From assembly GCA_024811115.1 (NCBI GenBank), contig JAKOGH010000296.1, positions 62,001 through 126,000 of the forward strand: a stretch of DNA of 64,000 bases. The letters run 5' to 3'. Positions 45,944-56,937 of the stretch are shown here, in pieces; position 1 is the first letter of the stretch; each line of letters starts with the position of its first letter. The notes below the pieces were generated by a model. That model had not been told where the DNA came from and did not search any database. It was given only the letters and a program-made list of their open reading frames with translations. Made by a program: the position numbers and the translations under genes. The DNA is from Terana coerulea. Taxonomy: Eukaryota; Basidiomycota; Agaricomycetes; Polyporales; Phanerochaetaceae.

Positions 45944-47328
45944 GGTGGAGGTGCTGGGCGGGGATCAGAGCTACTGAAAGCTGGGGAACAATTGTCAATT
46001 GCATAGACCTTTTATACGACGAGTAACCCTACCTTTGGTGATGACACTGGTACTTGTCTTGTGAGCGTAAGCGTCGTTGTGCTTATTCGCGCGTGCTGAC
46101 AATTATTATTCCCGTCGCCGTCGAAGCCTTGAGCGGTGCATGACTCAGGAGAAGCATATGGAGAGAAGGAGCAGTTCTTCGGTATGCAGCATGGTATGCA
46201 ACAGGATTTTGCGAGGCTCCCGAATTGATAAGGATCCCGAAGACATAATCATAAGAGCCCCACTGTGAATGAGTCCCATGAGCTTAGGCAATCCTTGATA
46301 CTCAATTCAGAGAACGATGGTGCGTCTTGGATCTGTGCAGCGGAGTATGTGCTGCCACCGGGAACACATCGAGCACTGCAACGGCGCAATCCCTACTAGT
46401 ATGGTTGGGTTTTGAGAAAAAGTAGTGTTAGACTGGAACGTTCACGTACCGGGACTTATATCAATCAGTGCGTCAGCGGAGAACTCGGGGCTGCAAACAC
46501 CAATAAGCACACAGTACAACACGGTCAAGACTCATGGCACCGACCGCTAAGCAGGCATTATAATGATCGTGTCAGGGGGGCGAGCTGCATAATACTTCGA
46601 ACAGAAGCTGTTTTGCGAGCAATTTTCACTTTGTGAGCAGCTCAGGACACGGTAGCAGAGCAAAAGCTCCATCGATATCCACGAAAAGTTTCTGCGGAAG
46701 TTGGAATCAACCTGGCATAAAATCTAGAATGGCATACGCAGCGTTAGCGAGAGTAGACATGGTCATCAAGCGATCACATGGATACTTTTCTCCGAAGACA
46801 TATAAGCTCGAGGATACAACTGCATCGCTGTTCCGCTGTGTCTAGATGCCTTGCTGAGGATGGCGACGTACTAATTATAGCGTACACATGGGTGATGGAA
46901 GCGTAGGCGTAGCGGGATGTGCATGAGCGTCCATGCCGTCGTTGCTGTGCTGGTCCGCATGGATTTTCAGCCATGTGTTAGTTCACACCAGCGCAGAGGG
47001 CGACATGCGTGATGGTGTCTGTACTGTGGGGGCAGTCAACATGATATCGGGGAACAACAAGGGTGGTAGGAAGCTAGAATTTACATAGAATACTGAGAAT
47101 AAATCGAGTCTTTGCTTACAGCACACGACGCCGCCAACGCTAAGCACGTCGATTGCACCTCATCATGGGAGCAGGCAAGCTACGCCTGGAGCGTCTGTAC
47201 AGCGGCACAAAGGGCTTCATATTACGTAATAAGGCGCCAATCAAGCGCACATACTCGAAGATCGCGCAATTCCGACGCTCGCCGCTCGTTCACAGCACAA
47301 ATATTGTTCGTGGATCCCAGGAAGAAGG
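45944..47328. other. Upstream region of protease C, no gene recognised
   Basis: About 1.4 kb that aligns with the upstream region of protease D. No protein gene is supported; the frame at 47153-47608 crosses the end of the mobile element and is judged accidental. Confidence 0.55.
46009..46016 (-). promoter_or_regulatory. TATA box of protease C
   Basis: TATAAAAG on the minus strand, 66-73 bases upstream of the start at 45943. Confidence 0.65.
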
Positions 47329-47330
47329 TA

Positions 47331-47813
47331 CTATGACTGGCCCCACGTTTATAATTGAACCACCTTTTATAATTTCGCTTTCCTGCGCTCCCTTGCAACT
47401 CGTTGGTGCCCAGAATTTTTCTTCAGATCCTTGGGGGATGATCCTAAGCGGCTGTGAAGTTGGTTTGTGTAATTTCGTGAACGAGAGGGATAGGAATTTT
47501 GGTAAAGCTCGAATGACGGCCGTTTGCAAGAACCAGCCCATTTTGGCGCTAATCATCCTATCGACCAATCCGCATGCAGGATCATCGCTGAATTGGGGAA
47601 TTCTGTGATGCCGCCCATAATTTTGAAAGGTGGGTTCTCTCGAAAGAGCCTCTCCCATTCGCCCTACACTCATCTTAAAAATACAGAGAAAATACAGGTA
47701 CGTGCGCAAGGCAGTTTTGCACTGGTATACCAGGACTTATGAGGAAAATCGTAGTAACGCGGGAGCAGCCCCTTAAAGAGTAGGAATCCTTATAAACGTG
47801 GGGCCAGTCATAG
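47331..47813. mobile_element. MITE-like element with 24 bp perfect terminal inverted repeats and TA flanks
   Basis: The left end starts CTATGACTGGCCCCACG at 47331 and the right end is its reverse complement ending at 47813 (CGTGGGGCCAGTCATAG). 24 of 24 bases match. Both sides are flanked by TA (47329-47330 and 47814-47815), the target duplication typical of Tc1/mariner-type elements. At 483 bp it is too short for a transposase, so it fits a non-autonomous MITE. A minus-strand open frame of 139 codons (47290-47709) runs through the left end but has no DDE motif that I can see. The element lies just beyond the end of duplication unit 1, before protease D. Confidence 0.8.
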
Positions 47814-47815
47814 TA

Positions 47816-47992
47816 ATTGGGAGAAACAACCCGGTACTGCACCTCTTACAAACCACAAGTATGCTAGCAATCGTGTAATTTGGTCCCGTTCGTTTCAGAT
47901 TGCAAGATGCGAGTATACATTTGAATTTAACGACTAGTACAACATGACAACCCAGAAAATATCGACGAGCACTAGCCTCCTACCGAATACGC
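47816..47992. other. 3' flank of protease D
   Basis: Short AT-rich stretch between the MITE-like element and the protease D stop codon. Nothing else seen. Confidence 0.4.
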
Positions 47993-49663
47993 CTAGTTGG
48001 TGGTGGCGGTGGTGAAGGACGTGGTGGCAAGACCAAGACGCTTGTTGGTGGTATCTGCCATGATCGGGTGCTCAGCTGCACGTCCTCACACGGGCACAGA
48101 GCACACAGCGACGTACCGTAGACAGAGTAGAACCGCTCGAGGAAGGTCTGCCCGTTGATGAAGTCGAGGCCCTCGCCCGAGTTGCTGCCGAGGTCGGAGA
48201 CGATGAGGTAGATGCTGCTCGCGCTGCCGCCGATGAGCGTGTTGAGCGAGCGCGGCCAGATCTGCGCGTTCGGCGTGAGCGTGTACGTCGTGCTGCCGAT
48301 CTTGAAGTTCAGGTTCGACAGCTTGGCATACTGCGCGCTCGTGATCTTCAGCAGACCGGTGGTGCTGTCGAGGGTGGCACCAGTGGCGCTCTTGTACTTG
48401 TTGAAGGCATCTGTGGAGCGCTCATGAGTGCTAGCTCATGTCTGTATCTGCTTGGATATCTTACTAGTGGCGATGATGGTGAGAGTGGTACCGGTATCGA
48501 CGATACCAGCGGTGCTGGACAGAATAGAGGTGGTGCCGTAGGTGATGGACTGGCTGATACCCCAGTACGCCGACGCGGGGGAGGTAGTCGTCAAAGAGCT
48601 ATAGCCAGAGTCAATAAATAGACATGATTGCATCGTTGCAGAGCAGAGCTTACACGTAGCCGATGGAGCCAGTGTACTTGCTGGAGTCGGTGCCGCCGAA
48701 GGTGAGCTCACCGTTGGTACTCGACGAGGTAGTAGTGGGCTCGAAAGAGACAGCGACAACCTCGGTGGAGATGGTGCCCTGCTTGAGCAAGTTGTCGGTG
48801 ACTAGGATATCCTTGTGAGTACGTGTAGTGACCGGAAGCATCAACGAGCACATACCGGTGGGGACAGTGGTGAGACCGCTGACAGTTCCCTGGGTCAAGC
48901 CGACAGGGCCGATACTGGTAGACAGCGTGAGCTATCGACAATTTCCGATACTGCAGACTACATACCCAAGGATACCATCAACACCAGAGAAGCCAGTGGC
49001 CTTCGAAGCGACGCCGATGGATTGCTTGCTGATGACGAGGCCAGTGCCAAGAGTGACCTGGTCGGTGTACTCGGTTCCTATGCACTGTGTCAATACATGG
49101 CCCTCCCAGCACAGAACTGAATGACATACCAGAGAAGGATCCAGAGCCGTATGACACGGACTGTGAGCACGACGATATCACATGAGTTTACAATCAGATT
49201 CCACCAGGCGCCAATGCACGTACCACAGTGCCGCCGGACTTGGTGCTGGTCGAAGTAGCGACGTACTTCGTGCCGGCGCCAACCCAGGTGTTGGAGCTAC
49301 CGGTATCGACGATGAGGTCGTCTATGCACATGCATGAGTATTATAGAAACATAACTGATTGAGTAGTCGCTTACAAGTGGTAGCGGGGCTACCGACGCCG
49401 ACGCTCGCGATGTAGCTGACCGCCTCGTTGGTGACCGGGACGCTGGCGACCGCCTCGACGAACTTTCCGGACGCCGCAGCGTGACCCTGTTGCTTGAGCA
49501 GCTTGGCGCGGGCCTGGTCGTGCTGGACGAGGTTCGCGATGCCGGTCGTGTTCACGACCTTGGCGAACGATAGCGTGACGGGGCTCTCGCGGACGAGCAC
49601 CGGGTTCGCGGCGACCGTGAGGGCGAGCGTGAGGAGCGCGACGAACGACTGGCTGAGGAACAT
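47993..49663 (-). CDS. Secreted aspartic protease D (polyporopepsin-like, family A1)
   Basis: Intact sister of protease C. Signal peptide MFLSQSFVALLTLALTVAAN, propeptide with VNTTGIANLVQHDQARAKLL. First catalytic motif is DTGSSNTWVGAG; flap region SVSYGSGSFSG. An extra intron at 49078-49129 is not present in A, B or C, after which TEYTDQVTLGTGLVISKQS follows. Then ELTFGGTDSSKYTGSIGYV, second catalytic motif GIVDTGTTLTIIAT, AQYAKLSNLNFKIGST and NAQIWPRSLNTLIGGSASS without an intron (as in C). Next is DLGSNSGEGLDFINGQTF; the end is TTATTN, stop 47993-47995. No frame break was found. It is the best reference in this window for judging the breaks in C. Confidence 0.93.
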
Positions 49664-51271
49664 GGTGGAGGTGCTGGGCGGGGGAGAGCTGGAGGAGGCT
49701 GGGGAATCACAGCCAACGGCAGAGCCCTTTATACGGGTGCAACCAGGTCGCTCACGACGACGCGAGCAGAACCTTCGTGTGTGGGGTGGTGCATATTCGC
49801 CCGCGTTGACGATTCTTGTTCCTATCACTCACGACACCTTGAACCGTGCATCATTTAGGCGAAGCATATGGGGAGAAGGGGTAGTTGCCATGAACGCAGT
49901 GTGCTCCGCGACCGCAACTTGCGTTGTCCCCGAAGTGATAAGGCTCGCCGAAGGCGTCATCATGTAGACCTCCTCGTGAATACGTCCGCCAGGACGGGCC
50001 TTCTGTGATCGCTCAATTGAAAGAAGACGAGTGCGTTGTGCTTCTGCACAACGGAGTATCCTCTAACGCCAGCGCCCTGCGCCATCACAAGAAGCACCGG
50101 TGTAGTCTAAGGACTCAGATTAGTTATTTTTGCGCATAAAGCGGTGCGAGTAGCGAACGTACCAAAGGGGTGGCCCAATTGGTGGATCGACGGAGTAATA
50201 TGGCCCACTCGACGACGCTAGTCCGAAGTCGACAGCCGAGGTTTAGACCGCGGTAAGTCGGGCTACCACCTGATGATGATACCAGCGTGCACCAGCACGA
50301 CGCGCCCGGCGCCCTGTGCGCAGGCACCGGACTAGCTGTCCAAGCTGGGCCCTGGCGGCATGCAAGATATTCCGGCCAGATAGTCAAGCGACCCCAATGT
50401 GCACTGGGGATCAGAGAAGTCGGCCGGCGTATCGCGCCCATTCTGCGAGCAACTCAAGAGATGGCGACAAAGAGGCAATCCCGACCGCTCTTCACGACGA
50501 GCAATTGTAAGGAGTCTGAGGTTGACTGGGGATAATAGCATCTGAAATGGCGTATGTAGCGTCAGCGAGAGTACGCATGGCCATCACAGCGATCACATGG
50601 AGACTAACCTCCACAGTCAGACCGCCTCGAGGTCGCGAAGGTGGCGTTGCTTCGCTGAGATTGACGGCGTGCTCAAGGGCGCCACACGACTAAGCGGAAG
50701 CTACACAGCGGGGTGATGCATGATGTCTCCACCACCGAGCAGCGCAGGTCTCGAAGCTTGAGTACTCAGGAGCTTGTGGGTTGTAGGACAACGGCTGCAC
50801 GATCTTGCTTCTCTCTTACTGTGGCAGAACCGTCTACATGAACTAGTTCAGCGTGAGGGGGACCGGGGTCCGACGTCAGAACCGTTGAAAACAGTCGGCA
50901 ATGAGCTTGCAAACTATGGCTTACAACTTGCGACGTCGTCGAGAGGAGCAGCATACAGACGCATAACGTGGAGAGAGAGCCTGGGCGTGTTCAACGGGCT
51001 GCATCATGCTGGTTCTGTCGAATGCACTTCATCATGGGAATGAAGAAGTCGACCCCCAAGCGTCTGCGCAACGCCAAAAAGTGTGAGAAAGCGTCAATGA
51101 AGCATCCCGCCAGCACCTAAATTGGCAATTCCCGACGCTCCCGATGTGATCCCGAGCTGTTTCGCGGCCATCCTACTTGCGTCCCATAATGAACTCATCG
51201 TCCTGCGGAGGCTCTCCACCAAGCATGTCATAGGTGTCAGCACCGCACAGGATCGCAGCACAGGTGCATAG
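49664..51271. other. Upstream region of protease D, no gene recognised
   Basis: About 1.6 kb, homologous to the upstream region of protease C up to about 51150. Short frames on both strands are unsupported. Confidence 0.55.
49726..49733 (-). promoter_or_regulatory. TATA box of protease D
   Basis: TATAAAGG on the minus strand, 63-70 bases upstream of the start at 49663, at the position equivalent to the protease C box. Confidence 0.65.
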
Positions 51272-51279
51272 TATATAAA
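51272..51279 (+). promoter_or_regulatory. TATA box close to the first ATG of the NTF2-like gene
   Basis: TATATAAA lies only 24-31 bases before the ATG at 51303. With normal spacing, transcription would begin around that ATG, which favours the second in-frame ATG at 51375 as the real start for at least part of the transcripts. Confidence 0.55.
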
Positions 51280-51302
51280 GCCAAGATGGCCTGTGTCCAC
51301 CA

Positions 51303-52144
51303 ATGTTCTCTCGCCTTCCCACCCACATCTCCTTCAGAGTATCCGTAATACAGCCCAAGAGATTGTACAGCATCATGCCTAGCAGCGACCCCCAAGCGAA
51401 GAACGCCTCCGGCTTGACCCCCACTGAGACTAAGTCTCTGTCGGAGCGCAGCCCTGAAGAGTATGAGAAACCTATTCTTCAGAGTATCAAGGAGGTATGA
51501 TCATTGTCCGCATACGCTCGACACGCAATAATGTTACTTTCCAGTTGTACAGCTGCAAGCCTAAGGAAGTAAGCGATGGGAATGAATGGTGGTTTTATGT
51601 AGCTCACAGCAATATCCAGAGCACCTACAGCGTGTACGCCAAGGAGAGTGTCTTCCACGATCCAATTGGCGTCGCCGAAGGTGTCGATTCCATTCGCGCT
51701 CAGTTCAACGGCCTAGCTAAGGTAAGTGCTGCGCCAAAAATACCAAACAACCTGTCTTATTCCCTATGCAGATTTTCCCCCGTGCGGACATCCCTCGCTT
51801 CCGCCTCTTGGAGAACCCATCGGTTGTCCCCAAGAGTACCCTCCTGATCGACCAGGACGTCGCGTACTACCGTGATCCTAACGCATCTTCTCCTACCAAG
51901 GCACGTCACAGCGTAATGGCCTTTGTGCACCTACTGACATGACGCTTTTGTCTAGACGGTAAACTCCCTACTCACGATTGAGACAAACGCGTCCCACCAC
52001 ATTGTTCGTCACACCGAGGAGTGGGACCACAAGCACGAGCCCAACAAGGAGGATGGGTTCTGGGGCATGATCCAGGAGTCGCGCAAGAAAGTCACAGCTG
52101 CCGTGACGGACATGTTCGTCGGCAAGGAAGCCCCTGAGAAGTAA
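51303..52144 (+). CDS. Small NTF2/SnoaL-like conserved fungal protein
   Basis: Five exons: 51303-51494, 51545-51568, 51620-51721, 51772-51900 and 51956-52144. The core reads LYSCKPKESTYSVYAKESVF, then HDPIGVAEGVDSIRAQFNGL, then IFPRADIPRFRLLENP, SLLTIETNASHHIVRHTEEW. This cone-like alpha+beta pattern (FHDP followed by a helix with SIRAQFN) resembles NTF2-like fungal proteins of unknown role. The last intron is GC-AG (AAG/GCACGT at 51901, acceptor TCTAG at 51955), required to keep frame. The extra N-terminus from 51303 (MFSRLPTHISFRVSVIQPKR) is basic and hydroxylated, like a mitochondrial presequence; initiation at 51375 (MPSSDPQAK) would give a form without it. C-terminal helix ESRKKVTAAVTDMFVGKEAP. 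Confidence 0.8.
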
Positions 52145-52220
52145 GATGGGTGGGAATGCCGCCCGAAGCAAATGCATTGTAATGTATAGTCGATACCTGC
52201 CGTTGTAAACATATGTAACA

Positions 52221-55200
52221 TCACGAGAACTGGAACCATCTCTTTGCGGATTCCTTCGCAGCTGCGCTTTTTGCCTGTGGAGAGACCCGTTTAGTCCGAC
52301 GCTATTCCACGAAAACACCAGTATTGCTTACCTGCGTCAGCATATTCTTGCTGCCGGATTCCAACGAACGGAAGGACTCTTCCAAGCCATTCAACATCTC
52401 CCTTTGAAGATAGTTAGTATGCTTGATGGCCAAGGAATAATTCAGACTAACCCTCGCTCGGCCAAGGCGTTGCCGAGGCGACTATACAAGTCGCTAACAC
52501 CTTTCGAGGCCGTGTTGGCAATATCTGCAGCGGACGTTCCTCTAGTAGCACCAGGCCTCTCCGCACCGGCACTGCTCGCCGACGCTAGAGCATCAAGCTT
52601 CTTAGGCTGCTTAGGCACAGGAATGGGCCTATCAGGCCCACCAACTGACATTCTACGTCGAGCCCACAACCGAAAATCTGGCTTATATGCGCACTCACGC
52701 AGTGCATCAATCTGGTCTCCAGTCAAGCTCTGCGGCTTGATGTACCCCATCCACGAGCTCAAAAACGACGCAGGGCCGACGGAGACCGGCTGCGGCTGCG
52801 GCGGCACCGCGCCGCGCCCGTGCGTGAAGTCGACGAGAGGCGTGGCGTACGGAGCCGAGCGCCGCACGTCAAAGAGCGTCCCGTATCGTTGTGCGCAGAC
52901 GAGCCCGCACGGGTGCCGGATCCACTCGACGTAATCGCCCGTCTGGTCCGCGCTCAAGGGTCTGTGTGTATGCGGTCTGATCAGCGGTGTAGAGCGGTGA
53001 AATGAACAGTACGTACTCGTTTGAGGATTGCGGGAGCTGAAGGGTAAGCATGTGTTCGAGGAAGGGTAGGGAGTAGACCAGAGCTTCGCGCCTGTCCGTG
53101 TGCGCCACCAGTAGCGTGGACGCTAACAGCAAGCAACTCATCAGCAACAGTCTGGACAATGTCAGCCCACACTCACCTCCTTTCGTGACCACGCTCACAC
53201 TTTCCACCTTTCCCGCCTTGCTGGGCCAATCCGTCCTCCCGACCCGATCACCCGTGATATCCACCACCGCCTTCGCACCCTTTGCGCCCGCAGAGACCCA
53301 GAACGCCGTGCCCTTCGCCGCGTCCTCCGCCTGCGACGCCAGCACTTCCGCGAGGCCCGCCCGGTCCGCCCGGCGGTGCGCGCCGGTCTTCGCGGCGAGC
53401 ACAAACGACGCGTTCGGGATGGCGTGTGCGACGCCCTCCGTTGTTTCGCGGCTCTGGCTGACGGACCACGCGCCAGTAGAGGAGCGCGAGAGGGCGTAAA
53501 TAGTCGTGAAGCCGCTCTCGCGCGTGGCGATGAGTTTCACACGGGGAAATATGTCTGGAAAGGTAGATTCAGTATTTGTTTTAAGTATTCCCTTCGCATG
53601 ACGGACGTGCCTGCATCTGTCGGCGCGACCGTCCAAGTGAGGCTCACGATGGCGTCAACCTCGTTGCGATGCAGGAATGACCGCCTATTCGACTGCTTCT
53701 CAGCTATCTCCCGCAACATTATCCGAGGACCGCGCATGTCGACCATGAAAATAGATCCGTCTTTGTACGCCGCAGCGAGAAAACCTGAAAGAAATCACCG
53801 TGAACATTCATACTTTCAGAAGCTCGAAGTGGCTTACCAACATCAGAGATCGCGAGAGCCGATACCTGGCCCTTGCCTGTCGCCAATATAAAGGCAGGGT
53901 GAAAACGTCGGTTAGGCTCCACAGCTACGTGGGTAGCGGAAATCAGCTCCGGATCATCCACGGTCTTGGGTAAAGCTACGTCTCCCATCGGCGACGGCGC
54001 ACCAAATCGGAACACGGCGACTTCCCCGCTAGCCAAGACTACGGCACATTCCAATGACTGAGGAGCGAGGTACGACGAAGCGATGTGAGCTTCCTGTAGG
54101 AGCGTCGACGATGTGCCAGAGGTGATGGCGGGATCCGCGAGTAGCGCTAGAACGTCCACAGTTAGATCGGTCAGGGAATTGGGAAATGAGGTATTGTAAG
54201 GATTGGTGATGTCGTCGCTGTTTAAGATTTGTGCGCTCAAATCCCGGAAGCGAACTGTCAGGTCCGAGTGGTGCGTGACCAACAGGCGGTGAGGTTGGAA
54301 CTGAGGATGGGACAAGAAATAAGACTGTGAATCGAGGCAGAGAGTGGGCGAATTCGAGCTCACCTTAAGGAGCTTCATCTGTCCGTCTTCGTCATCGCCC
54401 CCAGGCGACGCCACCTCGCAGCTTGAGAGAGTCATCTGACGAAGGCTCGCCAGCAACCAACGCCTCATATGAGTCGCGCTCGAGACTGACCAGGTTCCCA
54501 GAAACCACGCCCGAAGGTCCGCTCCATAATGCACCGGGGGTGCTCAACGACTTGGGGTCATCATTCAGAGTCATAGCCTCCAACGTCTCTGCAATATCGT
54601 CGTCTAGGGCATCGTGGAGGTGCTCCGCGTGCTGCGTAGAACTTGCTGCAACCGCGACTTTCTTGACAACCCCAAAGACCGGCGGCGGGAACTGGTACGC
54701 CTCTGTCGCTCGCGCGCCCTTCTCGCCATCGGACAGCAGGAGGATCGCGTACGGGTCCCAAGCGCCGGAGAAGTGCGGGCTCTCGCGCGGCAGGAGTAGG
54801 AAGTCCTGCGGCGTGCCGACGGTGGAGTAGGTATGCAGATTCTTTCGGAATGATGGATTCGCGCATCGCGGCGCGAATGTTGGGGTGCAGGGTCGAAGCA
54901 GAAGGCGCGGCGAGAGGCGGCGGTTCTGGAGGATTGAATGCGGGGAGAAGTATCGCTGTTACACCTGGAACGTCTTCGCTCTTCAGTCCACCGAGGACGC
55001 TCAGTACGGTGTCGCCGCCGCGCGGGGATCGTCGGAATTCGGGAAGCCGCTCCACGCAAGCTTAAAGATAGGCTCTCTAATGCTGAGCGATTGCTTTCCC
55101 TGGGACATGGCCTCGTCGAACTGGTCCGCATTCGCGATGTTCACATCATGCTGGCCGTCGAGAGTCAGGACCATGAGCGGTTTATCTTCGTCTTCGATCG

Positions 55201-56436
55201 CCCAGAAGGCAATAGAGCCGTCCGCATATCCAACTGCGAAAAAATGACCGCAAGGATGAATGGCAGTAGCGGTGACGTCGGGGCGACGGTGGGTGAGGAC
55301 ATCCTGCGCCAGAACTCAGTTAGCTTCAGGTATATATATCTGGGAGTGCAGCCTAACCTCACTATGGTAGCCTGTGCCGCCTGGTGCACCCGGCGGGAGC
55401 ACATACTCGTACGCACGTGAAGTATTCCTTTGGGTCTTGGGGTTATGTAAGCAAACGCACTAGCACACAGCTAACATGCGTACCAAATCCGAGAATGCAA
55501 CGCCACCTTTGGATAATATCAGCTGTGTTGAGTAGGAGCGCCTTCGAACTCGGACACACCTCCAAACGCAATGAGAAGTAGATTCAAATCACGAGGGTGA
55601 ATAAGCATCTCTATCGGCAGCTGCCTTCATAACCGTCATTGACATCGAGCTATGCAAAGGGCTGGTTTGCGTACGAGGAAGGACCCGCATTGGACGGTAT
55701 GCCCGATGAAACTGTCTTCTCTTCGTACAACTTCCACAGGTTAGGCATCGTGTACGGTGATTTCCTGGATATAAGAAGGTCATATGTTTGAATTTCGCCG
55801 TTTGCTAAGGCGATGAAAACCTATGGCGAGTTGCAGCCATAATAACGCTTCTCAGGAGCGAGCGAAGACTTACGTGAGAGTGTGAGGGAGAAAGGGCCAC
55901 AGTACTAAACGGCACGGATAGGGTGAGTGATCGAGGTGAGCAAAGCTCTGGAGGGTTATGTTCACTTTATAGGACGCTTGAAGTTCACGACCGCCTGTAA
56001 CTTTGGCTTGCGAGGAGCACTGAGATCCCAGACTTGAAGTCTGTCATGGATATCTGTGCACACTCTTGCTCTAGAACGCGTAGGGTAACATAGCGATAAA
56101 TACGCACCTACGCAAATTACCCTAAGCAAGGAGCTAGCGAAATGTAGGCTCCGTATCCCTGCTCGTTCGGACATCTCAATCCGGTACTCCACGCCAGGAC
56201 CTCCAAAGACATCAAGAACGCCATCATTGGTGCCTATCTCTGGTCCAGTTTACGCCAATTTGGAGGCCAGGCATACACATACCGATGGCCAGAAACCCAG
56301 AGACAGCCTCATACGCCCAGGCCGAGATATCTAGGCGGTGCTCGAAGGTCCTAAGCGTCGCCGCCTTCCAATCAAGTTCATCGGCCAGCTCGATTGAGAG
56401 GTCGGTGAACCCCTTGTGATCAGACTTGAGGAGCAT
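52221..56436 (-). CDS. SRO7: Tomosyn/Sro7/Lgl family exocytosis regulator with R-SNARE-like tail
   Basis: WD40 double-propeller protein binding Sec9-type SNAREs and Sec4/exocyst factors in polarised secretion. Start at 56436: MLLKSDHKGFTDLSIELADE, then HRLDISAWAYEAVSGFLAIG (first blade), TNDGVLDVFGGPGVEYRIEM, and DIHDRLQVWDLSAPRKPKL. Later come IFKLAWSGFPNSDDPR, STVGTPQDFLLLPRESPHFS, HRLLVTHHSDLTVRFRDLSA, YGTLFDVRRSAPYATPLVDF. The tail LYSRLGNALAERGEMLNGLE, SFRSLESGSKNMLTQ and AKSAAAKESAKRWFQFS matches the tomosyn R-SNARE motif with the terminal KRWFQF. Frame breaks: an extra base in the run at 54843-54845 (restores PKNLHTYSTVGTPQD), and another near 55015-55024 (one missing or two extra) in DDPR-GGDTVLSVLGG. 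Many short introns; the gene structure is otherwise consistent. Confidence 0.88.
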
Positions 56437-56937
56437 CTGGGTTGTATTCACAGAAAAGTTTGACGAGCCAGTCCAGCAGGCAGGTGAGAGTCAAGTCCAA
56501 GGTCCGCGCTTGACATGACTGGGCAAGGAGTAGATCATCAAGCGCTCAGAGTGGCCAGACCAGTGTAAGTTGCGTGTAAGTACACACTGAAAATTTTGAA
56601 GACTTTTCACTAGCTCCACTTCAGTTGCGCATGAAGTAACTCATGCTGCTCGCCCTATCTTTGACAGCGTTTGAATCCACCGGAGGAGGAGGCTAAGAAC
56701 AGACTATATCACAGGGCACCGCCGCGGTGGTCGAGCGTGGGAAATGCGCGCTCACGTGATATCGCGCTGTTGAACTTTCGTATGCAGTGGGACCCCGGAC
56801 AACATCAACCCCAACCTCGACACAGGCGACGGCTGCCTGTCTTATCCCCCGCTCGGACCTCCGACGCTACCCTTACATTACGCGGAAACAGCACAGGATA
56901 ATACGCACTCACTGACTCTGCACACTTTCATGCAGCC
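56437..56937. other. Divergent promoter between tomosyn-like and coiled-coil genes
   Basis: About 500 bases between two outward-facing genes. No further gene was recognised. Confidence 0.55.

Larger units (their letters stand above)
44282..47290. repeat. Tandem duplication unit 1 (protease C plus upstream DNA)
   Basis: Aligned by eye with 47993-51150. Matching blocks: the 5' UTR (CATGGTGGAGGTGCTGGGCG), a block near 46115-46170 with AAGCATATGGAGAGAAG (unit 2: AAGCATATGGGGAGAAG), a block near 46730-46785 with GTTAGCGAGAGTA (unit 2: GTCAGCGAGAGTA) followed by GCGATCACATGGA in both, and CATCATGGGA near 47160. Non-coding parts look roughly 25-35% diverged by eye. Confidence 0.7.
47993..51150. repeat. 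Tandem duplication unit 2 (protease D plus upstream DNA)
   Basis: Partner of 44282-47290 in the same orientation. Homology runs from the protease stop codon through about 1.5 kb upstream of the start codon, fading near 51150 (GACGCTCCCGATG against GACGCTCGCCGCTCG in unit 1). Unit offset is about 3.7-3.9 kb; the excess over unit length is mostly the MITE-like element and its flanks. Confidence 0.7.

Noticed and set aside
47153..47709. 151-codon plus and 139-codon minus frames around the mobile element
   Set aside because: They cross the element boundary on opposite strands and show no transposase or other domain.
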